From positions 1 to 37,224 of the forward strand of contig JSZA02000067.1 in NCBI GenBank assembly GCA_000785145.2: a DNA stretch of 37,224 bases, read 5' to 3'. Position 1 is the first letter of the stretch; each line of letters starts with the position of its first letter. This DNA is from Candidatus Thiomargarita nelsonii. Lineage in GTDB: Bacteria; Pseudomonadota; Gammaproteobacteria; Beggiatoales; Beggiatoaceae. Made by a program: the position numbers and the translations under genes. This document shows, in pieces, positions 7,135 to 16,276 of the stretch. Under the pieces are notes generated by a model that made no database searches, was not told the DNA's origin, and saw only the letters and a program-made list of their open reading frames with translations.

Positions 7135-8268
7135 CTATTCCAGATAACGATCAGATTGTTCGATCATCTCATCTAATGCTCTAATCGGATTGATCTCTTC
7201 AATACGCTCTCCTTGTTCGATTATCACACCTTTTTCCTGTTTTTCTAGTGCGAAAAATTGTGAAGGCAGTCGTTTATATTCTGTTTTTTGCCGCAGAATC
7301 TCCATCTCTCTAAGCAAAAATAAGCTATGAGTCGCTATGAACACTTGAATTCCATTCTGGCATAGACGGAAAATAACTTCGGCTGTGAGTTTAAGCAAAC
7401 GTGGATTCAAATTGGCTTCTGGCTCATCCCAAAAGAGATATCCCTTATCTAATAAAGCGCCGGTGGATATTAATTGTATCAACATGCCCAGTTTACGTGA
7501 TCCTTCTGCGACTAATGGCATTTCTATCTTGTCAAGATTGGGCATAACCAGATAAAAACGGCCATTCTTATCCAGATAGAGTCGTCCTCCCACCGCTTGT
7601 TCTAAGGGTGTTAGCAGTTTCCGCCCACGCTTTTGACCACCTTTTATTGGTAGGGCTCCTAATAATATACATGTATCACGGTAAATTTCTTCAAACTCAA
7701 GATAATGATTTTCATAAACCGCGACAAAGTTAGGGTAGAGTGTTAATAATTCCCGAGTCGGCAAAAAAACGGGGGACTTATCCAACCAAATAGAGGGGAC
7801 TATCTTAAGCACCACTTCCGTTCTACTCTGGCTAGAAAAGCTAAAATGTATGTCTAGTTTCTGATTGTCGAAACGGGCGAATACTTCACTCCGTTTACGG
7901 TTCCGCCCATGTCGTTTCAAGTTGCCCAAAGTTTCTGGACGAAATACGTTAATCAATTTTTCAGCCAATCTGCTTTGCAATAGTGCCTTGGTTGGCGTAC
8001 CTACATTAGGTTTACGACCTTCTTCAGCACTCACCGCCAAAATGGAATAAGCCAGTTTGAGTAAATGGGATTTTCCGGTGCCATTTTCCCCAATAATCAC
8101 GTTCAATCCAGGGGCGAAGTGCAGTTCCACTTGTTGAAAAACGGTTTGATTTTTAATGTCAATTGTTTTCAAGTAGCTGAATTGGCTAGTTTTTGTTTCA
8201 TTCACTCTCAAGTATCCTTTGGACTCCGAAAACATTTTGATGTTCGGAGATTTATCTTGGCGAGTCAA
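7135..8268 (-). CDS. ABC/OLD-type AAA ATPase
   Basis: This is a P-loop ATPase of the SMC/RecF/OLD group (AAA_21-like). Walker A is GENGTGKS (60-67), the signature-like region is EGSRKLGML, Walker B is YLFWDEPEANL (Asp281, Glu282), and FIATHS carries the switch histidine (His314). Between them is a charged insert (KRHGRNRKRSEVF) rather than a long coiled coil. There is no TOPRIM domain, unlike classical OLD nucleases. The nuclease function may therefore sit in the next gene, two bases downstream. The first 20 or so codons derive from a GGAGTCC repeat; a GTG at 8205 with AAAGGA nine bases upstream is a good alternative start. It is likely a sensor or motor of a two-component defence or repair module; the target is unknown. 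Confidence 0.85.
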   Translation of the reverse strand: MTRQDKSPNIKMFSESKGYLRVNETKTSQFSYLKTIDIKNQTVFQQVELHFAPGLNVIIGENGTGKSHLLKLAYSILAVSAEEGRKPNVGTPTKALLQSRLAEKLINVFRPETLGNLKRHGRNRKRSEVFARFDNQKLDIHFSFSSQSRTEVVLKIVPSIWLDKSPVFLPTRELLTLYPNFVAVYENHYLEFEEIYRDTCILLGALPIKGGQKRGRKLLTPLEQAVGGRLYLDKNGRFYLVMPNLDKIEMPLVAEGSRKLGMLIQLISTGALLDKGYLFWDEPEANLNPRLLKLTAEVIFRLCQNGIQVFIATHSLFLLREMEILRQKTEYKRLPSQFFALEKQEKGVIIEQGERIEEINPIRALDEMIEQSDRYLE

Positions 8269-8738
8269 AGCTTCATTTCATGGTTGCCTTTCAAACTACA
8301 GGGATTTGCCTCATACAACCTCCGTTCCTCCACCTCAATCAACCGACTGTTATGCCACAACAGCGTCAAGTCGCCATTAAATTGTTGACAAGTCCTTTTC
8401 AAGCCCAAAAACACTTCCAAAGCTTTTTCTCCGCTGCCTAATCCCATATAACGCTCATCAATCACGGTACATTCCATAGCAATCAAGGGACGCTCACGCA
8501 ATTTTAGTGGCTGTTGATTAACCACATCATAAACTGGATATTCATAACAAGTGCCGCTGCGAAATCCAACATGATCAGCAAAAGATAAGGTGGTATCGTA
8601 GTCTAAATCAGCAGCGTCCCAATTGCAAAAAGTGGTAGGTGTTTTCCAACGGAGGAAGTGTTGCCGTCCACCCCATGTTGTTTGTTCAATGCTTTCTTCT
8701 TCACAAGTTTGTTTGAGAATTTCAAATTCTTTTGCCAT
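8265..8738 (-). pseudogene. Polysaccharide-deacetylase-like protein, C-terminal fragment (right copy)
   Basis: This 157-residue frame corresponds only to the C-terminal half of the deacetylase-like family: KEFEILKQTCEEESIEQTTWGGRQHFLRW, LDYDTTLSFADHVGFRSGTCYEY, RPLIAMECTVIDERYMGLG and LTLLWHNSRL. The N-terminal part with the metal-binding HDVD motif is missing. The ATG overlaps the last codons of the upstream membrane protein by 17 bp, in a position that matches an interior point of the left copy (5625-6457). It is therefore a fragment that happens to have a start codon. It might still be translated, but the catalytic part is gone. Together the two copies flank the ATPase/nuclease cassette in direct orientation. 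Confidence 0.75.
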
Positions 8739-10290
8739 CAGGCAATTTCAATAACCACCATGTCGGTGTCAGTAAGGTTGTCCCTTGCAAGAGTGTTGAA
8801 TAATCTTTCCAGCAAAATTCTGTTAAAGATTCAAACCCTGCATCAAGCCATTCTTTATCCAGTTCAGTATCATTATCTTGGTAAATGACTACATAATCTA
8901 CCTTCCATTGTTCTACATTACGGAGCACTTCCTTAACATTTCGTCCCCAAAATTCTGGCGCACCTTCATAGTTCACCTCAAAAACAGCCCACCAGTCAGG
9001 CATGAAATGAATTTTCTTACACGATGCAATGTAGAACGGCAGTTCCAGAAGTACACGATAACCATCAAACACTTTTTCATACTGATTATCCGGGTTATCA
9101 AAAACCATTAATACACGTTGATCTTTTTGAACAGGTTTCAGGAACTGTTCCATTGCATTCAAAAGTGGTTTGATCGTAAAAGGTTTTAACCGAGGAACAA
9201 CATCCAATACTTTCATTGAAGGGAATCCTGCATACAGTGGTACAGGGGATACCAATAGCCAATAGAAAGGCAGCAGGAGCAGATTCTCATTTTGAATAAG
9301 TATGGCGGTGGCGAGACTTAACATCATCATGTACATGCTCTGTTCATCTGCAAAGCGAGCATAAGTGGAATTCACAAAGTAGATTGCAATCCCTGTCCAT
9401 AAAAGATATGTTTCCTCTCCTATCCAAGCAGTGGCAATTCCAAACTGAATATAGAGAAGTGCGTAATACCATCTTGTTCTGTCCATACCCATACTAGATT
9501 GACGCTTGTATTTGGTATTTTTTCCCGTTGAACCTATTCCTTTCAACACATTCATTGAAGTTGTCAGTATATTGCCCTGTATCAGATTGGGCCAAAAATG
9601 GGTAAGCGTTTTTAACCCAGCTGGCAATATAGCAAGCAAAGGGGTTAGTTGAAGGTTGTGGACAGAAACAGCTAAGGATAGAATCCCTCCAATAAAAACT
9701 AGTGTAATACTTCCGAATGAGGTTAACAACCAGCCAATTGCTGCAATCCACCACTGTCCAGTCATTAATCCATACAAAGCAATAGGAAAAAATAACCAAC
9801 CAAGTGCATTATAATTTTGTAAACTGAATGTATTCACATAGAATGTGGTACTGATAAGAGACAGAAACATCACCAATATCAGCCATTCAGGATCGGCAAT
9901 TTCCAACCAGAGTAAATGAAACAGCCACCAACCAAACATCCCAAATAATAGCGTAATAGCACCCGCACCCCAATAAGCATAAAGCGAAATCAAAGAATAA
10001 TAAAAACCTTTTGATAACGGGTAATTGCCTAAGCCAAGGTAGGGACTCACCCCTGAACGACCATACCGATAAATATTTAACGCATAAGTCCAATAAAACA
10101 AACTATTGATAACAGAATGCGGATTAAAGTGTGGGTAGTCTCCCCATTTTCCATCCAAGAGTACACGGCATTCCCATAGTGTCTGTATCAATCGCACTGG
10201 AGTGGTCAGCAATGTTGTTACCGGATAGAAAAAAAGTCGTACCAAACCAAACCATCCATATCGTGAAATAAATTTTCTAAATTTTTCCAT
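8722..10290 (-). CDS. Polytopic membrane protein, possible Wzy- or GT-C-like
   Basis: I do not recognise the family. The 522-residue protein begins with an amphipathic, basic N-terminus, then has about nine or ten hydrophobic segments between residues 95 and 360 (for example FYYSLISLYAYWGAGAITLLF and LWLEIADPEWLILVMFLSLIS). It ends with a soluble domain of about 150 residues (VLMVFDNPDNQYEKVF, VDYVVIYQDND, STLLQGTTLL). A polytopic core plus a C-terminal soluble domain, next to a flippase gene (15 bp away), suits a polymerase or a GT-C type lipid-linked sugar transferase, but no catalytic motif could be identified. The position between deacetylase remnants and the flippase supports a role in envelope polysaccharide assembly. 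Confidence 0.75.
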   Translation of the reverse strand: MEKFRKFISRYGWFGLVRLFFYPVTTLLTTPVRLIQTLWECRVLLDGKWGDYPHFNPHSVINSLFYWTYALNIYRYGRSGVSPYLGLGNYPLSKGFYYSLISLYAYWGAGAITLLFGMFGWWLFHLLWLEIADPEWLILVMFLSLISTTFYVNTFSLQNYNALGWLFFPIALYGLMTGQWWIAAIGWLLTSFGSITLVFIGGILSLAVSVHNLQLTPLLAILPAGLKTLTHFWPNLIQGNILTTSMNVLKGIGSTGKNTKYKRQSSMGMDRTRWYYALLYIQFGIATAWIGEETYLLWTGIAIYFVNSTYARFADEQSMYMMMLSLATAILIQNENLLLLPFYWLLVSPVPLYAGFPSMKVLDVVPRLKPFTIKPLLNAMEQFLKPVQKDQRVLMVFDNPDNQYEKVFDGYRVLLELPFYIASCKKIHFMPDWWAVFEVNYEGAPEFWGRNVKEVLRNVEQWKVDYVVIYQDNDTELDKEWLDAGFESLTEFCWKDYSTLLQGTTLLTPTWWLLKLPDGKRI

Positions 10291-10305
10291 TAATTAAAGT
10301 CGTTA

Positions 10306-11763
10306 TTATAGCTTTATAGCATAGAGTTTTGCGTGTTGAAATAAGGTATGATATTGATCCCAACGTATTCCAGACGCTGCCAGAAAGATTGCTGTAATAG
10401 CTGCTACGATCAGGATATGCATCGGAGGAGCATCATCTATTTGCAACATTAAAATAATGGTAGTTGCAGCTACACCAATAGCCACTTGTCCCCCAAGTAT
10501 CCATAAGTTATACGATACTTTCCATAGTTTTTCACTTAATAAAATCGTCATGACGTTCCAGATAAAAAATGATACTGAGGTTGCAGCCGCTGCGCCAAGT
10601 CCACCATATTTTGGTACCAGTAGTGTGTCCAAAATCAGGTTTATGATGGCGGCTATTCCCATGAGTATAGGCATCCATTTTGTTTTTTCAGCTTTCCAAA
10701 TTCCGGCTGCACTGATCAGAAAAAATCCATAAAAGACTGAATGCCATGCCAATACACCAACAATAAGATAGGCTCCATGAAACGCTGGGGCGGTTAACCA
10801 AGAAACCAGCAAGGGGGAAATGGCTGTGAGTAGCACTACGCCAGCCGCTCCGATTCCTAAATATAGCCGTGAGATCGCCCTATATAGTGCAGGGCCATCA
10901 GGGCTATGCATGGCATCCATAGCAACTGGCCACCACGCCTTCCGAAAAGTCTCTATGACTAAAGCAAGCAAGAGTGCGAATTTGGCTCCAACTGCATAGA
11001 ATCCTAAAGCATCTTCTCCGTGGTAATGGATAATAAACCAACGATCTGCTGTGTTCATTACATACATCGCTAATCCGGCGGGTACCAATGGTACCCCAAA
11101 ATGCAATAATTTCGGCCACCAGTTTCTATGCCATATTGACCAGTCTAGGTAATCTCGTATTGCCCACCAGCCAATAAGACTGAAAATCAGTGAGCCGATA
11201 GCAGGGCCAATGAAGAAACCTAAAATGCCGTAATCCAACCATACAATCAGTGTAATTGCCACCGCTGCTGAAATGGCCGTATTGCCTAAGGTAATACCGA
11301 TATAAGCCCAAGGCCGATATAATAACCGAAACACTTCAGCACTCTGATTCACCAATTGTACAAAAAAAGCACCCCCAAAGGCGATTACAAAATGTATCCA
11401 CTGGAGTTTCCCGCTAAAAAACAAAGCATTGAGAAAAGGAGAAAGCAGCGTTGCCCCAATAACAATTATAAGTCCCCATGTCAAACGCCATTGTAGTATT
11501 GCTGATACTACTCGTGCTTGTGCTGGTTTTCCTTCTTGCTTTTGTTCAAAAAAATAAAATGATTGAGCGGAATCCATGCCCATCACCAACAGTGTACCAA
11601 GAAAACTGTTAATGACAATAAGCATTTCAATGGTTCCGTAATCTGCTGGACTGAAAAGGCGGGTATAAACAGGCAGCAGAAAGAAGCCTATTGCTTTGGC
11701 AAGGGTACCTCCAATGCCATAAACTATGGAGTCTTTTCCTAGTTGTTTTAAGCGAGATTTCAT
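10306..11763 (-). CDS. Wzx-like lipid-linked oligosaccharide flippase
   Basis: This is a MOP-superfamily flippase (polysaccharide_synt type) of 485 residues, the usual length, expected to move undecaprenyl-linked repeat units across the cytoplasmic membrane. The N-terminus MKSRLKQLGKDSIVYGIGGTLAKAIGFFLLPVYTRLFSPADYGTIE is typical: a basic lead, the first helix, then the conserved YTR-x2-SPADYG loop. About 12-14 hydrophobic segments follow. A good ATG start lies at 11763. It stands 34 bp downstream of the first SDR gene of the acyl module. It implies a Wzx/Wzy-type assembly route, which matters because the ABC permease of the same region is broken (31103-36019). Confidence 0.9.
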   Translation of the reverse strand: MKSRLKQLGKDSIVYGIGGTLAKAIGFFLLPVYTRLFSPADYGTIEMLIVINSFLGTLLVMGMDSAQSFYFFEQKQEGKPAQARVVSAILQWRLTWGLIIVIGATLLSPFLNALFFSGKLQWIHFVIAFGGAFFVQLVNQSAEVFRLLYRPWAYIGITLGNTAISAAVAITLIVWLDYGILGFFIGPAIGSLIFSLIGWWAIRDYLDWSIWHRNWWPKLLHFGVPLVPAGLAMYVMNTADRWFIIHYHGEDALGFYAVGAKFALLLALVIETFRKAWWPVAMDAMHSPDGPALYRAISRLYLGIGAAGVVLLTAISPLLVSWLTAPAFHGAYLIVGVLAWHSVFYGFFLISAAGIWKAEKTKWMPILMGIAAIINLILDTLLVPKYGGLGAAAATSVSFFIWNVMTILLSEKLWKVSYNLWILGGQVAIGVAATTIILMLQIDDAPPMHILIVAAITAIFLAASGIRWDQYHTLFQHAKLYAIKL

Positions 11764-11797
11764 TATATCAACAATTCAATATTCACTGAAAAATAAA

Positions 11798-12547
11798 TTA
11801 TAGATGACCACCTCCATCTACACATAACTCAATTCCTGTAATCCACTTTGCTTGCTCAGAAAGAAGAAAACTGACCGGTTCAGCAACATCTTCTGGTTTT
11901 CCAATGCCTAAAGGGTATTTTTCGTCTATTTCTTTTATGTATTCATCATTATAAATTTGTTTCCAATTCTCAATCATTTCAGTCATTACAAATCCGGGAA
12001 GAATACTATTCACACGAATACCTTGAGGTGCCATTTCTACTGCTAATGATCGCATCATTCCATTAAGAGCCGCTTTAGAAGCACTATATCCAACAATTCC
12101 TGAACTACCTGTAATTGAAGCTATAGAAGATATAAACACAATTGAAGTTCCTTTGCCAATATTAACCCGTTTATCACAAATGCCTTTTGCTAAAAATAGA
12201 GCAGAAAAAACATTAATTTCAAATAATTGAGATAAATGAAGTTTTTTATATGATCTAATAGGAAGAATTTCTTGTATGCCTGCCGAATGTACTAAACCAC
12301 TTAATTTACCAAACTTTTTGGATAGCTTCATTAGCATATTAGGAATGGTATCCAAATTTTTTGATAAATCACACAGCTCATAATGAAAATGTTCACTTTT
12401 TAGCTCATTCTGCAATGCAAGCAATTTATCTTCGGAACGGGCGACACCAATAACACTTGCACCTTTTGTGATCAGATCACAACAAATCGCTTTCCCGATG
12501 CCTGAACTTGCACCTGTTATAAGGTATCGTTTATCAGAAGTAAACAT
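11798..12547 (-). CDS. SDR-family 3-oxoacyl-ACP reductase-like protein
   Basis: This is a classical short-chain dehydrogenase of 249 residues. The nucleotide-binding motif is TGASSGIG (11-18), and the Arg in VARSED suggests NADPH. The active site has Ser in the ISSIAS stretch (about 140-144), Tyr154 and Lys158 (YSASK), and the C-terminus (TGIELCVDGGGHL) is FabG-like. HSAG replaces the usual NNAG. It lies 5 bp after the acyl carrier protein gene, and the next genes encode KAS III and an acyl-activating enzyme. Reduction of a 3-oxoacyl group on that carrier to a 3-hydroxyacyl group is the natural reading. A sugar dehydrogenase role cannot be excluded. Confidence 0.85.
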   Translation of the reverse strand: MFTSDKRYLITGASSGIGKAICCDLITKGASVIGVARSEDKLLALQNELKSEHFHYELCDLSKNLDTIPNMLMKLSKKFGKLSGLVHSAGIQEILPIRSYKKLHLSQLFEINVFSALFLAKGICDKRVNIGKGTSIVFISSIASITGSSGIVGYSASKAALNGMMRSLAVEMAPQGIRVNSILPGFVMTEMIENWKQIYNDEYIKEIDEKYPLGIGKPEDVAEPVSFLLSEQAKWITGIELCVDGGGHL

Positions 12548-12552
12548 ACTTT

Positions 12553-12780
12553 TTAAGTTAGCTTATCTTTTGCTAAAGAAATTAAATCCGCAACTGTTTT
12601 TGCATTCATTACATGTTCAGTTGTTAATACAATCTGAAACTCAGTATCAAAAAGAGTCATAACACTTAACACACTCATAGAATCCCAATCTTCTAAGGAA
12701 GATAGGAGCATATCATCTGTTAATGGTTCTTCTCTTTGCATTATCTCATTAATAGCATTAAGTAATTCGTCTTTTGTCAT
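12553..12780 (-). CDS. Acyl carrier protein (first)
   Basis: This 75-residue acidic protein has the acyl-carrier helix-bundle pattern and the phosphopantetheine site WDSMS with Ser34. The surroundings (SSLEDWDSMSVLSVMTLFD) match carrier proteins of specialised loci more than the housekeeping AcpP, which has DSLD. It would hold the acyl chain built by the neighbouring KAS III. The gene shares a 4-bp ATGA overlap with the KAS III gene and ends 5 bp before the SDR start. A second carrier lies at 15909-16220. Confidence 0.9.
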   Translation of the reverse strand: MTKDELLNAINEIMQREEPLTDDMLLSSLEDWDSMSVLSVMTLFDTEFQIVLTTEHVMNAKTVADLISLAKDKLT

Positions 12781-13862
12781 TTTATTTTGTCTCCGTTATA
12801 AATAAGCACTTCCGGGCAATAAATATTGTCTAATGTTGTTAAGCAAGAAGCCCAAGAAAGCCCAACACCAAAACCAGACATAATTATACTCTTAGAATTA
12901 GCAGATACTTCATTTCTAATTGCGTCATTTATAGTAGCTGGAATTGAGGCCGAACTTTGATTACCATACTTATTAACTGTATTCGATGGTGCTTTTTCTT
13001 TTGGGCATTTTAATCGCCTAATAATATTACTAATAATATATTGGTTTGCTTGATGAAAAATAATATAATCTATTTCTTCAATTGTTTTATTGGCATAGTT
13101 AATGATTTCATGTATCGCTTCTGGCTCTACTTTAATAGAAAAATTAAAAACTTCTGCACCATTCATAACTAAATCATTTTCTGAACGATAATTATCATCT
13201 TCTTGCAATATATCTTTTCTTGTTTCTGGTGTAGTTGGTTTTCTGAAACCGCCAGCAGGAACTTTGATAAATTCATGCCCTGTTCCATCTGTATGTAAAC
13301 TAAAATAGGTTGAATTGCTGTTTGTAGCTCTTTGGATTAAGGTTGCACTACCAGCATCACCAAATAATGGTGCAACTGTTCTATCTCTTGGATTTACATT
13401 CTTACTAATTGTGTCACCAGCAAGCAAAATAACATTTTTACAAGTACGAGATTCAATCATCATGTGCGCCAACCATAAACCATATACATATCCAGAACAG
13501 CCTAAATTGACATCATACGAGGCACAGTCTTTTTCTAAACCCAATATACCATGTAAAATTGCTGCATTTGATGGCTGAAAATGATCTGGTGTTTGAGTTA
13601 CCATAATCAATCCATCTATTTCTTTACAATTTGATTTTGTTGAGTTGAGTAGGTGTATTGCCGCTTCAGCACATAAATCTAAACTTGTAGTTTCAGTATC
13701 AACTACATGTCTTTTATCTAGCCCAATCGCTTTTTTTATGCGGTTAATTTGTTTCTTATTTCCTCCGTAAAGTTCAACCTCATCATCAATACATTTAACA
13801 TCGGGAGGAACAACTGTGACAATTCCGCTAATTTTAACATTGTTAAATTGACATTTAGCCAT
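12777..13862 (-). CDS. 3-oxoacyl-ACP synthase III-like (KAS III)
   Basis: This 361-residue thiolase-fold enzyme condenses an acyl-CoA or acyl-ACP starter with an extender on a carrier protein. The catalytic triad of FabH-like enzymes is visible: Cys122 in NLGCSGYVYGL, His270 in IIFHQAN, and Asn301 in NKYGNQSSAS. The C-terminal glycine loop is SGFGVGLSW. An insert of about 25 residues (RKPTTPETRKDILQEDDNYRS as part) is compatible with the longer FabH-like proteins of glycosylation islands. It overlaps the acyl-activating enzyme gene upstream by 8 bp and the carrier gene downstream by 4 bp. This context points to a dedicated short acyl chain, not general fatty-acid synthesis. Confidence 0.9.
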   Translation of the reverse strand: MAKCQFNNVKISGIVTVVPPDVKCIDDEVELYGGNKKQINRIKKAIGLDKRHVVDTETTSLDLCAEAAIHLLNSTKSNCKEIDGLIMVTQTPDHFQPSNAAILHGILGLEKDCASYDVNLGCSGYVYGLWLAHMMIESRTCKNVILLAGDTISKNVNPRDRTVAPLFGDAGSATLIQRATNSNSTYFSLHTDGTGHEFIKVPAGGFRKPTTPETRKDILQEDDNYRSENDLVMNGAEVFNFSIKVEPEAIHEIINYANKTIEEIDYIIFHQANQYIISNIIRRLKCPKEKAPSNTVNKYGNQSSASIPATINDAIRNEVSANSKSIIMSGFGVGLSWASCLTTLDNIYCPEVLIYNGDKIK

Positions 13863-15204
13863 TATGAAGTCTCATCTTCTTAAATCTCTCACTAAAATTA
13901 GTTTTATCTTTAACATTGATTTTGGTTGGTATTTTGTAGCTATCAAGCTTTTCTTTGCAATATTTTCTAACCAGTCTTTTTATTAGTTTTGGTTCAATAT
14001 CATTTCGTAATACTACATCAGCCACAACGTTTTGCCCTGTGATTGCATTTTTCTCCCCATACACCATACAATCATCAATTTCAGGTATCTCCAGCAACAC
14101 GGATTCAATTTCGGCGGGAAAAACTTTTTCACCACCTACATTGATAATTTCTTTGTTACGACCAATAATTCGCAAATAACCATCTTTTAACTCTTCAACA
14201 AGATCACCCGTCTTAAACCAACCCTCTTTGGTAAAGCTATCCATATTCGCGTTTAAATAACCTAACACTTGGGTTTGACTTCTCAACCATAATTCACCAT
14301 TGACGATCTTGTATTCTTGGTTGGAATCATTTAAACGTATATCAAGACTGGTAGATGATCGACTACTTGTTTGTGCAATTCCAGTTTCACTGGTACCAAA
14401 AGTTTGCAAAAACCGAGTTCTTGGGAAATTTGCTTTCAGTCGTTTCAATAAACTTTCTGGCATGGGTTCCGTGCCATAAGTAATCATTTTTAATGAAGAA
14501 AGAACATATCTATTAGGTGTTTCCGATATTAACATCAAGTTAAGGAAGGTAGGCGAAGCCGGTAAGATATTAATTTTATGCTTTTCAATCAAACTACCAA
14601 TTTCATCCGCATCTCTTGTACCCGGAATGACGATTTTTGCCCCCATAGACAGAGAATTAAGGAGCGTATTAAGTCCACCGATATGATCAAACATCAAGAA
14701 AACCATGATTGATAAAGGTTTATGTTTTCGAGTTTTGTATGTTTCTAACAGATTATTAAGATTATGAATCATTGCTTTGGGCTTACCAGTACTGCCACTA
14801 CTAAAAAGTATCAAACCGGCGTGTTTTGCATCTTGCAATGATTTAATCATCTCATGTTTATCACGATTATCGCCATATTTCTCACGGTTTAATCCATCCT
14901 TATTAAGCTTAATTACCCAATCGGCATAAGATTCTTTAATACGTTCAGTAACTTCTTCTTCAACCTGACTGACTATTGGCACTAGAATACACCGTTTTAA
15001 AAGTAAAGCAAAAAATAAGGCGATACTGTGAAAGGAATAATCAGTTGATAAAACAACTACATCACCATTGTTTATTTTTTCATCTAATTGTTTTTTATAG
15101 TTTGTTATCTGATTGACTAGTTGCAAATAGCTATAAGTTATATCATTATCTACGATGGCTGGTTGTTCAGCAAAATCTGTTAATTTCTCAATAATCCAGA
15201 ACAT
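13855..15204 (-). CDS. Acyl-activating enzyme (AMP-ligase, ANL superfamily)
   Basis: This 449-residue adenylate-forming enzyme would activate a carboxylic acid as an acyl-adenylate and load it on CoA or on a carrier protein. The core motif SSGSTGKPK sits at 135-143, followed by LQTFGTSETG (A5-like), GWFKTGDLVEE (A7) and the hinge region GRNKEIINVGGEKVFPAEIE (A8). The last part reads SERFKKMRL in place of the common NGKxxR motif, so the catalytic lysine is likely one of those Lys residues. At 449 residues it is shorter than full acyl-CoA synthetases (about 500-550), with a reduced N-terminal half, as in ligases dedicated to carriers. It starts 3 bp after the SDR stop. Confidence 0.9.
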   Translation of the reverse strand: MFWIIEKLTDFAEQPAIVDNDITYSYLQLVNQITNYKKQLDEKINNGDVVVLSTDYSFHSIALFFALLLKRCILVPIVSQVEEEVTERIKESYADWVIKLNKDGLNREKYGDNRDKHEMIKSLQDAKHAGLILFSSGSTGKPKAMIHNLNNLLETYKTRKHKPLSIMVFLMFDHIGGLNTLLNSLSMGAKIVIPGTRDADEIGSLIEKHKINILPASPTFLNLMLISETPNRYVLSSLKMITYGTEPMPESLLKRLKANFPRTRFLQTFGTSETGIAQTSSRSSTSLDIRLNDSNQEYKIVNGELWLRSQTQVLGYLNANMDSFTKEGWFKTGDLVEELKDGYLRIIGRNKEIINVGGEKVFPAEIESVLLEIPEIDDCMVYGEKNAITGQNVVADVVLRNDIEPKLIKRLVRKYCKEKLDSYKIPTKINVKDKTNFSERFKKMRLHNG

Positions 15205-15207
15205 GAT

Positions 15208-15909
15208 TTACCCGACTACCCCACCTAAATAAATAATTTGCCCAGTTACAAAATCACTTTCATCATTAATGAAAAAATTGATGACATTCAAAACATCTTT
15301 AAACTCACCATAACGATGAATAGCTTGACGATTTAATAAAGACTCTAGTTTATCTGCTGGAACATTTTTAATTAAATCAGTTTTCACCGGCGTAGGACCA
15401 ATCGCATTGACAGTGATACCAAATTGACCTAATTCACGCGCTGCGACTTGAGTAAAATTTTCTATAGCGGCCTTACTTGCTGCATATATTGCTTCACCTT
15501 CTAATCTTAATGGCGTTGCAACTGTGGTATAGTTTACAATCCTTCCATGTTTTTGACGCATCATAATCTTAGCAACTTCTCTGGAAAATAGAAAAGTTCC
15601 CATAAAATTGGTATCAAATATCCTGCGTGCTGTTTTTCCCGGTGTTATTGTAATATGGTTCATCGAGGCTATACCTGCATTATTTAGCAAAACGTCAATT
15701 CTTCCATGCAATTTTTTGGTTTTTCGCACCAATTGAATCACGGCTTCTTCATCACTGACATCCATACTGTGATGGCTATAATCGACATGATTAATACTGG
15801 CTTCACCTCTACTACAACCAACGACTTTATGTCCTTTTGACAAATAATATTCAGCCAGTTGTTTACCTAAACCTTTGCGAGTACCAGTTATAATAAACAC
15901 CTTATTCAT
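15208..15909 (-). CDS. SDR-family reductase (second)
   Basis: This is a short-chain dehydrogenase/reductase of 233 residues. The cofactor motif is TGTRKGLG (8-15), then come NNAGIAS and the active-site YAASK motif (EAIYAASKAAIENF). The C-terminal VTGQIIYLGGVVG is FabG-like. A second reductase in a six-gene acyl module would fit either another reduction step or another stereochemistry. It sits between the AMP-ligase gene (3 bp away) and the second carrier gene, whose stop codon overlaps its ATG by one base. The substrate is inferred from context only. Confidence 0.85.
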   Translation of the reverse strand: MNKVFIITGTRKGLGKQLAEYYLSKGHKVVGCSRGEASINHVDYSHHSMDVSDEEAVIQLVRKTKKLHGRIDVLLNNAGIASMNHITITPGKTARRIFDTNFMGTFLFSREVAKIMMRQKHGRIVNYTTVATPLRLEGEAIYAASKAAIENFTQVAARELGQFGITVNAIGPTPVKTDLIKNVPADKLESLLNRQAIHRYGEFKDVLNVINFFINDESDFVTGQIIYLGGVVG

Positions 15910-16220
15910 TAGCTATTCTCTTGCTTTTCTTTTAACAACATCATGATATAATCTGTTATTGTTTTAACAGATTTAAACGGTGAGTTTCTTTGACTCATTG
16001 CTCTATCATCAGCTAAAGTTAAATCAATCCCTAATTTTTCAGAGAGACTTTCTTCCAATTCTGTCACCAAAAAAACCACACCCATACTATCAAGATTACC
16101 ATTTGCTCCGCCATATAAACGAGTGGATTCATCTGGGTTTTGGAGTATATCTTTGTCTTCATCTTCGCCTACTTCAGATACTGCTTCAAGCACAATTTTT
16201 AGAATTTCTTGTCTATCCAT
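15909..16220 (-). CDS. Acyl carrier protein (second)
   Basis: This 103-residue acidic protein has a phosphopantetheine site at GNLDSMGVVFLV (Ser45) with typical helices around it. It is longer than AcpP (about 78 residues), with an insert (LADDRAMSQRNSPFKSV) before the last helix, which resembles stand-alone carriers dedicated to a ligase. It is the first gene of the acyl module and lies 56 bp from the upstream GNAT-like gene; no strong promoter was seen in that gap. Two different carriers suggest that one receives the starter unit and the other holds the extending chain. Confidence 0.85.
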   Translation of the reverse strand: MDRQEILKIVLEAVSEVGEDEDKDILQNPDESTRLYGGANGNLDSMGVVFLVTELEESLSEKLGIDLTLADDRAMSQRNSPFKSVKTITDYIMMLLKEKQENS

Positions 16221-16276
16221 AAAATACTCACAATTCTTTAAACAATTTCATCAAAAAGATTGAAAAATATACAAAA

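Noticed and set aside
10457..10732. Plus-strand ORFs opposite the flippase, deacetylase and other minus-strand genes
   Set aside because: They are low-complexity shadows of well-supported genes on the other strand.
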